This document shows positions 51,916 through 64,000 of a DNA stretch of 64,000 nt, piece after piece; the first letter of the stretch is position 1; each line of letters opens with the position of its first letter. The notes under the pieces were generated by a model. That model saw nothing but the letters and a program-made list of their open reading frames with translations, ran no database searches and was not told the origin of the DNA. The position numbers and the translations under genes were made by a program. Source of the stretch: Certhia americana (Eukaryota > Chordata > Aves > Passeriformes > Certhiidae); assembly GCA_018697195.1 (NCBI GenBank), contig CM031864.1, forward strand, positions 27,128,944-27,192,943, written 5' to 3'.

Positions 51916-52640
51916 ATTCTGACCAGGATAAGTTCCTTACAAATTAATTGGAATTAATGCTTTCTGCAGCTGTGCTATGTCATCTATTACTTGTGGAGAA
52001 TTTTGAAATGGCATGTGCTCATCCATTTTAAACTATTGCACTGATTGTATCTTGTTAATGGGTCCCAGAGTCCAAAATAAGGGGTAAACAGACTATATGT
52101 TCTGAATCAGCATCGCCTTCCTGGGATAGATCACATGGAATCTCAGGATGTGATTTCTATGCGTTCCTTATATGAAATCTGATGTGTGTGAAGAGGAAAA
52201 AACCTCTTCCTGACATTTCCTGCAGAGATGTGGCTTGAAGCAATGGGACACAGATGTCTTGGATATTTGACTTTGTCATTGGTCATTATGCAGTTGTAGG
52301 ATAAGGAGAAAACTGTTTAATTCCAAAACACTGGTTGGGATATAATGTGGAGGAAGGAAACTCAAAAGCAAGGCAATATAATTTTCATTGCAAAGGTTGT
52401 TCTAAGGCCCTGATCTCCTCCACTTGGTGCAATAAAATTAATTTGCATCCTCTCAGCCTGAAGCTTTTGTGTTTCCTGTCTAAAAATTACTCTAAAATTA
52501 GGATTTTTAAAGAATAATTTTACTGAAAACACAGTGCTTTATGTTCATTTTCTGAAGTACATTTGTGGTATTTCTCCAAAACAATAAAAACCATGGAAAA
52601 TTTGCATCAGTGTACGTGTGTTCCTTTTGTACAATAACAA

Positions 52641-52777
52641 AGGACAGGGAAGATGAATCTGTAAGGTGCTTAAAGCAACATGGTCTGGTGAAAGGTATCC
52701 TCTACCCAGGCCAGGGCATGGAACTGGATGAGCTTTAAGGTCCCTTCTCACCCAAACAACCCAGGACTGAAGGATTC
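52641..52777 (+). mobile_element. CR1 LINE 3' fragment with unusual 5' part
   Basis: Sense CR1 3' end (TCTACCCAGGCCAGGGCATG, GATGAGCTTTAAGGTCCCTT, CACCCAAACAACCCAGGA). The first part carries GGACAGGGAAGATG (52642-52655) and runs in parallel with the copy at 13816, including a shared GGTCTGGTGAAAGG-like block. Confidence 0.78.
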
Positions 52778-53768
52778 CACTCAGTTTCTGTCAGAATCTC
52801 TGGGTGCAGTCCTGGGGCTACTTTGAGTTTATAAGAAACCTGTCAGGGACATAAATGTTCTGGTGACACAGAATATGAGATGGATCCCTCTACAGCAAAG
52901 CTTTTCCCTGGGTGACTCCTGTGCACACAACACATGTCACACCACAGCCAGCAGAGAATAAAACAACACTGGGTTTAGTGTTTATCATGGACTTGCTTTC
53001 AACCCTCCAGCTGCAATTGCTCCTAGCAGAAAGGTGACATTTGTTGGCAAGACAGTGCAAGCCTGGACCTGCTACTGATTCCTGTCCCTCTAGGAGCACA
53101 GAGGGCTGGATGCTCCTGGGCTGTCTGCCTAGCAGCTCTCCAGAGGGATAAATCCATTCCACAACTGGGGAAGACAGGAAGGGAGAAGGACAAGAGGAGT
53201 GGACAAAGGCACTTGTGTCATACCCCTGATGAAAGCAGAGATGCAAGATTGCTCCTTGGGGTAAATCAATATATGTTTTCTTTACCAAAGGATATAGCTA
53301 CACACCAGATAGCAGTAATGAATTCTTAACTAGAAAATTTCAATTTTTCAAAAATTTTTTTAATGTTTCTTAAAAAAACAAAAAACAAGCAAACTACTCT
53401 TGTATATTTTTTTTTCCTAATATTTTTGGTCATAAATTACACTTGAAAATATCCTTAGTAATTATGCACAAACTTAATTCTTATTTAACAGCTCAATTTC
53501 AGAAAAATTGAATGTTTCCCTACACTTTACCCTTCAACTTCTTTCTATTCATTTATTTTCCTCTTATCAAGAGCATATGAGAGAATTAAGAGAATATATT
53601 ACACCAAAAATTAATGAAATTCTGTTTTATAGAAGACATAATAGATTGTAAATAAGAAGTTATTAAGTTTGGTAATTATGAAGCTGATATATGAGTTATT
53701 TCTTTCTTTGTGTTGCAAATGGAAAAACAGCCTAGTAGGAAATCAGCCATATGAAACTTTGCATAAAG

Positions 53769-53980
53769 TTTGGATTGGAAGGAAGCTTAAAGTTTATCTA
53801 GTTCTATCCCCTGCCATGGGTAGGGACACCTTCCACTAGCCCAGGTTGCTCCAAGTCACATGCAACCTGGCCTTGGACACTTCCAAGGATCAGGGGCAGA
53901 CACAGCTTCTCTGGGCACCCTGTGCCAGGGCCTCCACACCCTCACAGGGAAGAATTTCTTTCTTAAATCTAATCTTCTTA
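53769..53980 (-). mobile_element. CR1 LINE 3' fragment, antisense
   Basis: TTGGATTGGAAGGAAGCTTA, CCTGCCATGGGTAGGGACAC, CCAGGTTGCTCCAAGTCACA, GGGCACCCTGTGCCAGGGCC and CTTTCTTAAATCTAATCTTC follow the antisense CR1 order. The terminal octamer repeat has been lost. Confidence 0.9.
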
Positions 53981-54930
53981 CATACTGACCAGATACAGAT
54001 TTTGTTCCCAGAAATTTATCTTTTGTCTTGAAAGTCTGTAACAATGGGATTTGTGCATTCTGCATGTTGGAAGCCAAGTATTGATTTTTATATTTACAAG
54101 GAATGAAAGAGTAGACACTGCACATTATGAACAAGTCAGATACAGGCTCACATTACTTCCAAAGTATTTTTAAAAGTCAAAGGCTTGAAATTCCCACCAT
54201 CTGCAGGACTGAAACTACACAATCTTCAAATTTACTTATTCAAAACAACTACACGTCCTTCTGCAAGATGATCTGGGGCACAATCCTGAAGTTTAAAGAA
54301 AGGTGATTGATGTTCCCTTGAGGAGCTGGTACCTCACCTTCTGAGCAATCTCACAAAGTAAATTCCATATGACTTAACCCAGGTGAGGAGCAGCAGACAC
54401 TCACTAGACTATGCCATTTCTACATCCATGCATGTCTCACAGTTCTTCTGCTTATTTGATTTTTTTTTTCTGATTCTAATCATCAAAAGCTAATTTTCAG
54501 TGTTGACAGACCTGACCTGACTAGCAGAGACATCACTGTCAAAGTGAGGCATAGGAGCAATGAGAGGCTTTGCCTGAAATATGGATATGCCTGGCCATAT
54601 CCCCATCTCACAAGTCCAGCCTTCATCTCCCCTTCTGCATTTATGTCAAAGCTTTCTAGTGCTTTGCATTAGAAAGTAATATTTAATTAGTAACATTTCC
54701 CCACAGAGAAGACATATTTTTCCTTCAAACAGGCCAGACCAGAGAAGTGTTTATGTTGCAGCAATTCATGGCAGCCTGGGCTGGGACCCCTCTGTGACAA
54801 ACACCCTGGCTGTCACCATTAAGGGACATAATGGGAAAAGAGAATGAGGGAGATGGGGTCTAGGCCAGGCTGGGGGACTGTGCTAGCTATAGACTGAAGG
54901 GCTTTGGTCACTTCGCAGAGGATTCCTGAC

Positions 54931-55432
54931 CACAGAATCACAGAATATCCTGAATTGGAAGGGATTTTGATTTATGACTCAAAGGGGTCATCCAGACCAA
55001 CCCCTGGCCCTGCACAGACACCCCAACAATCCCACCCTGTGTATCCCTGGGAGCATCGTCCAAATGCTCCTGGAGCTCTGGCAGCCCTGGGGCCAGGCCG
55101 GTTCCCTCAGGAGCCTGGTCAGTGTCCACCACCCTCTGGGGAAGAAACTTTCCCTGATCTCCAACCTAAAACTCCCGGACACAGTTCTAGCCATTCCCTC
55201 AGGTCCTGTCCCTGGTTACAGAGAGCAGAGATCAGTGTCTGTCCCTGCTCTCCCATTCACAAGGAAGTTGTAACTGCAGTGAGGTCTCCCTTTAGTCTCC
55301 TCTTCCCCAGACAGAACAAACCAAGTGCCCTCAGCTGCTCCTCATATAGCTTCACTTCAAAGGCCCTTCACCAGGCACGTGGCTTCCTTTGGGTGCTCTA
55401 CAACAGCTTTAGATCTTTCTTATATTGTGGTG
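54931..55432 (-). mobile_element. CR1 LINE, antisense, about 500 bp
   Basis: Antisense CR1 of the AATATCCTGA subtype: CACAGAATCACAGAATATCC, CCTGGCCCTGCACAGACACC, CACCACCCTCTGGGGAAGAA, CCCTGATCTCCAACCTAAA, AGACAGAACAAACCAAGTGC and a truncated end near TTATATTGTGGTG. It keeps a long remnant reading frame (194 codons, 54904-55488, plus strand) that is an accident of the antisense strand. It is the longest copy of its subtype in the window. Confidence 0.92.
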
Positions 55433-58400
55433 ATGCTGAAGACAAAGCTCATTTCCACTCAGTTTGTACATGTCTCAATGACTCATAGATGATAAAAGAT
55501 ATGCTCTTGTGGTAGATTTTATAACCTCTCTGTTCAAATATGCTGTTATTATGCAGGATATCTGGACAATACTACAACTTTCTGGACTTAGGATAGCCTG
55601 AAGCCCAGAGTGCTCCAAGATCCAATATCTGCCTCTGGTGTCCTTGCCTGACCTCCAGCTGCATTTGTGGAGTACATTATGCTGAAGGTGGTGGGGTTCT
55701 GTCCAGAGAGGGTCATGGCCACCATGCCACACATCATGACAGCAAACACAGATGGTCGCCAGGCCAGGGGCAAACATCAGTGGCCAAGTCCAGAAATGTG
55801 TACCAGGATATATCCACATGTCGAGTAATAATTTTAAAGTGTAGACTTCCAAGTCTTGTGAGTCACCACAGGGCTGACTCTGATGCTGTCTCTCCAAGTG
55901 ATTCATGTGGATAGATGATTCAGATGTCTTTAAAAGGCCTGAGTAAAAGGCCTTTACAGCAGTTTGGTCACAGTAAAAGCCAAAAGGCCAAAAGCAAGAC
56001 CTTCAGTACTGTGCATCTACAGTGTGGTTTAAATGCGCTGAATAGCTGAAATTATTTAGCAGCTTTCCCTTAACCCATGTTTTTCTTTCTTTTTTGTTTT
56101 AACACCACATATCTATTTAAAAAAAAAGTTATTTTAACCACCTTGTGTTTAATTTTTTTCAAATTTTCAGGTTGGTTGGATCAATTGAATTAAAAAATTT
56201 GCCAGGGTGAAAAAAAAGAAAGTTTGGACATTTAGGTTAGAAACGAAGAGATGTTTTGTTAGATGGATCGGGAAACAATTTGCAGTGGTAGTAAATTAGT
56301 GTCAGCAGATCTGAAATAAATGAACAGTCTAGAAACTGTTTCATGAGTGAGAAGAGGAAACTGAGCCCAACTTTCCACTTTCTCAGAACTGGACTGTATA
56401 CAAGAAATTCATGTTCCAACAGAGCTTGTGATTTCTGTTCTTATCACCCTGTCACTCATAGAAGTGAGCCCACAAGAAAGTCATTCTCCTTGAACAGATG
56501 ATTTCCTTGAGTCATGTTCTGCTGTTGCACTTCTGAACACTGACTCCTTTGAAATGTTGTTTGATTATCCAGCAGTTACAGATAATGTGTGGGCAATAAA
56601 AGTCACATCTGTTATGTACTTTTAAGGTATAGGCTGTTTGCCATGTGGTCAGTGATTCAGTAATCATATTTTAGTATTGCAGTTCTCAGAGGTGTAACTC
56701 AACACCCTACAATATTAAATCAGTACCATATCATATATCAGATCTTCAATATCACAAAATCATATATCATGCTGCACTGATATAACACTTTTTTTGTCAG
56801 ATGACTCTTACAAGATGATTTTTTTTTTTTAACATCCTGTGACAAAATGTAAATTATGATTGCCAGAACACTGTTTTTAAGGGACAGTAGCACTGGTAAG
56901 TTGTTTGTAGTTAAAAAGGACAAAACATTTGTGTGGTGATGTGATTTCTTTGCACATATTGCACACATGGTGTTTCCAAAGCAGGAATACTCCTGCTCTG
57001 TGACATTAATATAAACTCTCTACTCATTTCGCTCTCTGACATGCTGAAATTCCTTCATTCTAATGTTGCTATTCATCAAAAATACCAAAACTGGAGTTGA
57101 GGAGCAGCTGGAAAAATTTTCATGGGTAGCAGGTGGTCAAGAACAGCCTCTATGAATGTGCAATAAAGTGCTGCACCATTAGAACCCCGAATCTCCTTGA
57201 GAGGAAATGTATTTCAAGGACAGGTGCCATGAGCAGGCTGCCCTGTGTATACACAGCTCCTAAACCATGTGTGAAAACACATCCATACACAAGAGTCTAT
57301 CTCTGCTTGCCCTTGTTATCAGATCTATTATTTGCAGGGTTCCAGATCATATTTTTATGTATGTCACGTTAAGTTTAAATAACTCTAATCCCCAATCCAA
57401 TTAAAGGCATCACCTCGAAGCGTCATTTTGTTTCCTCTGAGAACAGAAGCAGAATTAGTATTCGAGTTAGTAAAGCAACCACTACCAAACTGACCTTCAC
57501 TTTATCTCACACACTTTCATATTATCACCTTCCTTGACTGTGGCATGTGACTTTCATCACCCGATGCATCTTATGTGTCAGATCCAATCTAAATTTTCAC
57601 TGGACACGTATTCCTCTACCTTAAAATCTGGAAATCCATTTTTAACTCCCAAATGCAATATCCTGATTGGAGCAGATATAATAAAAATATTTTTATTTTC
57701 TTTTTTTAAAAACATACTAATAATGGCAACACATTTTTCTCGGAACTACTTTGGTTAGAAACATCTTTATGATCCTTAACCTCTATTAAAGAAGATGTTC
57801 TGAAATCAGACAAAATACTGTTTATTTAGCACCTCATGTTCAGAAGGATCATTTACATTAGACCCAGCCAATCCAGAGGAGCTTTTGTTGTCTTACACTG
57901 CCTTTCTAAAACATTATGGATAATTAGATTTCTTTCCTCCTTACATCCAGTGCCACAAATGTTAAGAAGAGAAGTCCCTGTGATGCACGGAGAAACTTTT
58001 ATATCTTTAACTCTGTGCCTTCCTTGGTGGAAGATTTTATTATTTAGTAATTTTATGCCCATGAGTCAATTACATTTACAGCAAAGCAATCTAAAGTAGC
58101 TGATAAACAACTTTGGGATGTAAGGAACTAATCCTGCATTATATCCTGAGGGAATGGAACAATCTGCAGTATCCCCTTTGTTTCTTATGTATTTCATTCT
58201 GGAGAGTTCTAAAGAAAGCAGGTTTCCAGGCGTCAGTGTTCTGACAGACTGTGTTTACAGATGCTGTAAAAAAGTCATCTATTTTAAATCTGGTTTTCTG
58301 CCTATGGACTGAAGAGAAGACTAAGATGCAAATCCCCTTCTCTGAAGTGTTTTTAGACTATTCAGACCTTGTTGTGCTTCTAGTGCATGTGAATATTTTG

Positions 58401-61400
58401 CTACATGAAATTCAAAAATAAGAGAGCATCAAGAAAATGCAAATTCATTGCTCTTCCTTCTTTCATAGTTGCCTGTGGTGTATTCTGTGGGAAATTCCAG
58501 AAAAAAATCTCTGTTTAAAAAGCAGAATTTTTTTCTGAAACTATTCTGTTTGATGTAGCTATTCCTGCCTCTAGTGATAAACTCATTTTAAGTCTACATT
58601 AGCTTCAGAGTATTCCTCTTTAAAAAAATAACCTTCATAGAGATAAGGACATGCTTCAAATATAAGTCTGCCAAGAATGACTTTCCTTCCAGAAACAGGG
58701 GGTTTTATATGTTAAATTTTTTTTTAAGTTATGAAGAAGTTTGGTCAGCATTTGTCTTCAATTTCTGTTACCAGAATGAGATCCTTTTTAAAAGTGGCCG
58801 AATTATTGGTATAATTATCACCTTCACTGTAAATTATATGGTAATATTAAGCATCTTTAAGTCTTTAAAAAAATTCAAATACTAACATTGTATTCAAAAC
58901 TCCATGCTTTTGTGTGCACATGCCATACCTTGGTGTTCTAAGACTGAAATTCTTACTTACTTAAGATGCTGATAATTTTCATTTGCAGCTTGTTGCATCA
59001 GGTTTCCATTTAATTATTATGCAAGGGAGATGTAATTTTTCCCACTAACTTATTACTGTATTTACATTACATTTCTCCTTTTAATATTTTTATTTATGTC
59101 TTTATTAAATCATAGATGGTGCCAATTAAATTAGACTATAAATGATGCTTTTTCATTATGAAATGATTTGAAGTGCATACAGATAAGGTTCATACATACA
59201 ATAATGTCCTGTACTGAGTGTACTCACTCAAAAGAATTAGTGAAGGAACCAATTTGAACGACAGAAAAAGAATGAAACCAAGTTATAAACTGGCACTTCT
59301 GAAGGAAGAAATGAAAGCTTCCCCTCTCTTCCATGTCTTTCACTAGTGGTTAAATATTAAAGCAAATCAGAGAAAATCATTGCTGTCCTTCTTGAAAAGT
59401 ATTTGGGAAAGGGAAGATCCTCCTTCTCCACCAAGACAGTTAATATTTCTTTTATGCTCTCAAGCATAGAGATTCTCACTTTGGTTCCATAATTGGGGTG
59501 GATGTGAGTGCCAGAACACTCCTAGCTCTGGTTCACATCAGGCATTTCACTGACAGCAATTCAAGGGTAGCATCAGGTCTCTTCTGGGATTTTCAGTTTC
59601 TCAGCACAGTCATGGCATTTGAAATGAAACCTTCCTGCTGCGTTCACCCAAACTGAAAGAAAATCCACTTTCCCTCCCCACAACGCAGTGACAACTGCAT
59701 AACTACAACTTTGCTTGCTGCTTCAACTCTTCCCCTTGCCATATGTGAGCTACAGTGGCCCTGTGCAGTACAATTGGTATTTACTAAATCCCTCCACTTA
59801 TTTTTTCTTTGACAAATAAAAAGGTTCAAGTGAAAAAATTCAACCTGAAGGTGATGCTAGAGATGGCTCACAGATGTCACCCTCCAGTGTAAGTGTGAGC
59901 TGGCAGGCTCAGCCTAAGCCTGTGAGGAAACTTGCCCTCACTGAGTAAGTAGGACATCACTTTCTGACCTCATTTGAGGAAGATGCTGCTGGAATCCTGA
60001 GCTTGGGCTTAATGACCAGTTTAGTCCTTTTCTCAGGGTGGATGCACTCCATAACAAATCCCCTCCAAAGCTTAACCACTGTTCCACACAGCTCATGGTC
60101 CTAACCCAGAAATGTACGCAATGAGCTCAGGATACATGTATTTTACACCTCAGCTTGATTCCTGCAGACCAAATGTGCTGAGCTCCTTGCGCTCTTCAAT
60201 CCTTCCGTCTGTATTTTACAGCACCTGCTGATTCTTGCAAAACAAAATTAATTGTGCCATCTCTCAACCTCATTCCTGCACAAAAGCAGGAGCTGCCATC
60301 AAGTAGGATAACAATTTTGTTGCATGCAGTGCACTCTGCCCAAGAAAACACAAGAATACTCCATGTTCTTAAGGCTGATGTGTCAATGCAATGAGAACAT
60401 ACTGGAAATAATTACTTCAGCCTCCTGAAGCAGCAGAGCCTCAAATTCATGGAGGCAGAAGCTCACCTGGTAGTACTACTCTGCGGAATACGTTTCTTGT
60501 TCAGAGAGCATTGTTTTTTAATCTTGTTTTTCTCTTTATTGCTTGAAATAGAATGTTTGATTAGTCCATCCTTATACACAACATGGGAACAGATTACCTA
60601 CATGGAAGTCTCTCTGCTCATTGTTGGCTTTGAATTTCAGTTGGTATTTTTTTGTTGAACTCAGACAATCAGTAAATATTCCACTGACTACAGATGGATT
60701 GATTAATTCAGTTGAATTTGAAAAGTTACACTCAGCAGTGTCACAATGAAAATCTAAGGGTGTTTGATGTGTCTTGGCATGATATGACTTTGAGGAAAAG
60801 GACCAATCATCTGTTTCATGTTAATGAAAGCAAGCTTAAAAGCTGGACAGAACATCTGGAACTTGAAAATATTTGCCTTGAACAGAATAAACTAAAAATT
60901 GTAATCCTGGGCCCATCCCCACTGTACACAAATGTGCTGCAGTAAATCGTTCTGACCGCAAGCGCAAACTGAGAGAAAACCATTTGTATTTTATTCTATC
61001 TGAAGAATATAAACTGTGTTCAAATAAGAGACATGGAAATTTAGTTTCTTTAACCTGCAAGTTAATTGAGTCTCTTTTTGCTGTGAACAATAATGTTAGG
61101 AGAGGATTCAATGGTACTTTGGTTTCAGGAATTGAAAATTAAAATATTCATGTAATTTAGTATTATGATTACTAAGTGGCTTGGTCTTCAGGAAATATGA
61201 AAGGAGTTACAAGGAATTCTGTGTAACTCATTAATTAAGTCCCATTTAAAACAATCAGGCAACAATTTGTTTCATGTTCAGGAAAGAAATTTTGTGGCCA
61301 GAGAAAAGAGATGATTATTTTCAGTAATTAATGATAATCTTGACTTTATGCAGGAGCTACTTCAGGTATGACCAAATGATTTCTGTCAGACTGCATAGAT

Positions 61401-61861
61401 AAATCCCTATAAAACTCCAGCCTCAGAGAAAGTTTTTATTAATTACATTAAACTTTGAGGACATACGTCCCAGTTTCATTAAAGAGAAAAACCAACCCTC
61501 ACTCTTGAGATATTCCTTTAAAAATCCTTTATATGGATATTCTATTGATTATTGAAATTTGGTGTAAAATGAAATATTAGCAGAGTTGATTTTACTCACT
61601 GCCAACACCATGACCTTTATCTAAAGTTGAAGAATTGCCTCTTTTATATGTATCTGAAAAGACATATGCCCCAAAAATACTATGGAAAATAGTATTTATA
61701 TCTTCATTAACTCAGTCTAATTTCTCTTTCCATAGTAAAATTCACCCAGTAGCAGAGCCCAAACACTAACCAGAAGGAGTTGTTTAGAAAGCCCTGGAAA
61801 AGAATCACATTTTGTTCCAATTATGCTTTCTTGTTTGTTTGCAGCCTAGACTATACATGGC
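55433..61861. other. Intron sequence without recognised repeats
   Basis: About 6.4 kb with no repeat signature that I can identify. It includes the motif-dense candidate at 58960. A 143-codon minus-strand frame (55475-55906) has no recognisable similarity. Confidence 0.5.
58960..59185. promoter_or_regulatory. Candidate conserved regulatory element in the BRINP3 intron
   Basis: Repeat-free stretch with several homeodomain/POU-type cores: TTAATTATTATGCAA (about 59010-59024), GCCAATTAAATTAG (59121-59134), ATAAATGATG and TCATTATGAAATGATTTG. Conservation is not known from this sequence alone. Confidence 0.2.
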
Positions 61862-61910
61862 ACACAGAATCATACACTGGCTTAGGCTGCAAGGGACCTT
61901 AAAGATCACA
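61862..61910 (-). mobile_element. CR1 LINE terminal stub, antisense
   Basis: ACACAGAATCATACACTGGC then TTAGGCTGCAAGGGACCTTA AAGATCA matches the first 50 bases of antisense CR1 ends. The rest is absent, so this is a very short 5' truncation. Confidence 0.6.
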
Positions 61911-62680
61911 AAGACGTTTTTTCTGCTTTTATTTCTAACTTCTCTTGAATAAAAAAAAAAATTGTATGGGGTTTGGTTCTCTTATTCCACTCACTGTCTG
62001 CTGGAATGTTTGGTTACAGCCTGAGAAATAGTTCCTGTTTCTCCATGTCGTTACTTAGGTATTTTTTCCACACTGACATTTACTTACCTGTTGGCAGGTA
62101 TCAAAAATTCAGTATTTTATCTGGATTAAGTATATTCTCATCATGAGTAATATCTGAAAACTATTCTGTCAATGTTCTGTTTTCTTTCTAACTATTGGTC
62201 TTTTCACCGCTGATATCCCTTTATCCAATACTTCACCTTGATCTATCAGACTTTTTTTTTAATGGGTTTGGACATTAAACCAGTTTCTTTTGACCTTTTC
62301 TCTTCATTTCTCATTTTAAACCTCTTCTTTTCAGCCATAAAAGCCTGGATGTCAGAAGGCAATTTTCCAAGACAGCCAGATGAAATCCAACCTTTGAAAA
62401 CTGTCTCTTTTAGCGAACATACCCCACTGGCAAAGTATTCCCAAGCCTGCTTTAACACTGATACTTGAGTCATCTGTTGTTCATCTCTATATCATACACC
62501 CTATCTCCCTCTATACTGACAAGAAAAAAGTTTAGAGTAGTCACTAAAATGAAACATAATTAACTCAAAAGTAAGTGATGGTATTTCTAAGTTTGAGATA
62601 CACTGCAAAATGAAAATGCTATGAAAGTTTGGTGCAACTCCTTGTAAAAGGGGCAGACTCTTTACAAGTAAAATTTTCGG

Positions 62681-63135
62681 TCATAGAATCATGGAATATC
62701 TTTCAGGTTGGAAGGGATCTCAAGGATCATTTGGTCCAATGCTTTTGGCAAAAGTGTGGTCTTGAAAAGATGGCCCAGCACGCTGTCCAGCTGCATCTTA
62801 AAATTATCCAACACTGAGGAGTTCAATGCTTCCCTGGAGAAGTTATTCCAGTGACTGACTGTTCTCACTGTGATACCTTTTCCTCTTGCATCCACTTGGA
62901 ATCTCCCCACCCTTGTACCCGTTTCCTCTCATCTTTTCTATCTGACTCCTTCTAAAAAGGGAGTCTCCATCTTCTCTGTGTCCTCCTTTAAATTCTGGAA
63001 CATGGAAATAAGGTCTCTTCTTAGCCCTCTTTTCTCAAAGCCAGGCAAACACAAGTCTCTTAGCCTTTCTCCCTTTTCTGGAATCATTTTGTCACCCTTG
63101 TCTAGACCTTTCCCAGCCTGTCGACGTCTTTTTGA
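62681..63135 (-). mobile_element. CR1 LINE, antisense, distinct subfamily
   Basis: Opens TCATAGAATCATGGAATATC, then TCAGGTTGGAAGGGATCTCA, AGGATCATTTGGTCCAA, GGTCTCTTCTTAGCC, CAGGCAAACACAAGTCTCTT and CTTTCCCAGCCTGTCGACGT. This differs from the two other CR1 subtypes in the window in the sequence that follows the terminal repeat (AAGGATCATTTGGTCCAA). Confidence 0.9.
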
Positions 63136-64000
63136 TGCAGTGCCACTCCTTTATATTAAAAAAAAAAATTGTGAAGTTGCAAGTTCTGCATTGAAACAAA
63201 AAAATCCTTGAAAGCTGTGTTTTGATCAATCCTTGCAACTTTTCCTATCTCACTTTATCACTGCCATTATGCATGGCAAGCAAACATTGCTCCAAAACAC
63301 TATTGATGTTATTTTAGAAGACCTGATTATTTTAAATTATTTGATATCTATTTTATTCAGTGTTGGTGGGGGAAAAAGTGAGTCTGGACTCTTTCTTGTG
63401 TTTTAAGAAGCTCTGGGCTCCTGCAGAAGTCGTTCATGGTGAATCATCTCTTTGCAGGATGCTCATTCAGGTCATGGCCAAAACATACACAAGAGGATAC
63501 GAAGTTCTACAGTGGTTATATAACCTCTCTTGGCAGAATGTTTTCTTATCATGAAATGGCTCCACAAGTGAATTTTTGGTTTCAACTATCAGATCGTAGC
63601 TCAAAGCACAATACATAGAAGAAAGGGGGCATGAAAACTACAAGCACAGCCTCCTGAAAGAAGGAAGAGGGCCACTGAAAGGCAAGGAGGAATTGATGGT
63701 ACTTGAGCTTGCAATAGCAGAGTCAAAAGCAGGGGAGTGTAAAGTATCCCTGGCAGTTCTGGACCAGTGAACCTAAACTAGATTTCTTTAAAATCAATGG
63801 AGAAAAGTGCTAAAGGCAGGAGTCATTGGACTATTCCACAATGCTTATGCTCAAAAGAATGTCCTTAAAAGCTTATTCATTTCAGATTTACTGTAGTGTC
63901 ATTGAGCTAATTTCAACAAAGCAATTTTCGATCAGCAATCAAATATACCCGCTTTATGCTAATGTAGATTTGATTAGCTGGTTTTCAGGATCTCTCTCTG
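63136..64000. other. Intron sequence at the window end
   Basis: No gene or repeat recognised. The BRINP3 intron continues beyond the window. Confidence 0.5.

Larger units (their letters stand above)
28707..64000 (-). other. BRINP3: Last intron of BRINP3 (partial, runs off the window)
   Basis: The gene is on the minus strand, so all sequence above 28706 lies 5' of the last exon. I looked for the preceding exon, which should end with coding for a PRQR-like stretch before a GTAAGT-type donor, and found none. One strong-looking donor at 62083-62089 (minus strand) is preceded by a frame that does not match BRINP. The whole 35-kb stretch is therefore called intron. Known BRINP3 genes span several hundred kilobases with very long introns, which agrees. 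A nested unrecognised gene cannot be excluded. Confidence 0.75.

Noticed and set aside
54904..55488. 194-codon plus-strand frame
   Set aside because: It lies almost wholly in an antisense CR1 copy (54931-55432).
62083..62115. Good splice donor on the minus strand (CCAACAG/GTAAGTAA)
   Set aside because: The frame before it does not match the BRINP3 residues expected before the last exon.
1..64000. CRISPR array, tRNA or rRNA genes, prokaryotic operon
   Set aside because: None seen; the content is that of a vertebrate chromosome.

Overview
The window reads as a piece of avian, probably passerine, chromosome. Three things point that way: at least fifteen 5'-truncated CR1 LINE copies, long AT-rich stretches without genes, and LTR sequences that resemble passerine endogenous retroviruses. 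The only protein-coding sequence I can support is the last coding exon of BRINP3 (minus strand, 27590-28706). It encodes the C-terminal 371 residues of a neural protein of about 766 residues. The match to BRINP3 was made from memory of the family, not by a search.

Layout: positions 1 to about 27325 lie 3' of BRINP3 and look intergenic. This part holds eight CR1 pieces or groups of pieces, one LTR fragment (6622-6916), one solo LTR with flanking target-site duplications (24556-24954), a pentanucleotide microsatellite broken by a 10-N assembly gap (7326-7428), and polypurine and polypyrimidine tracts. A short 3' UTR (about 27325-27589) and the last exon follow. Everything from 28707 to 64000 should be the last intron of BRINP3, because the gene runs leftward and I found no further BRINP exon. 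The intron holds nine more CR1 pieces, a 698-bp solo LTR with a perfect 6-bp target-site duplication (51218-51915), a GC-rich LTR-like block (37789 to about 38285), a compound pentanucleotide satellite (43891-44173) and an extreme AT-rich block (43188-43345).

No operon-like or interacting set of genes is present, and I did not find a new biological system. The observations most worth checking are the two solo LTRs with their insertion scars, the intronic LTR as a possible antisense promoter and polyadenylation unit, two CR1 copies that share an unusual 5' extension, and two motif-dense stretches that could be conserved regulatory elements. Most other open frames are low-complexity sequence, CR1 or LTR sequence, or the opposite strand of the BRINP3 exon.
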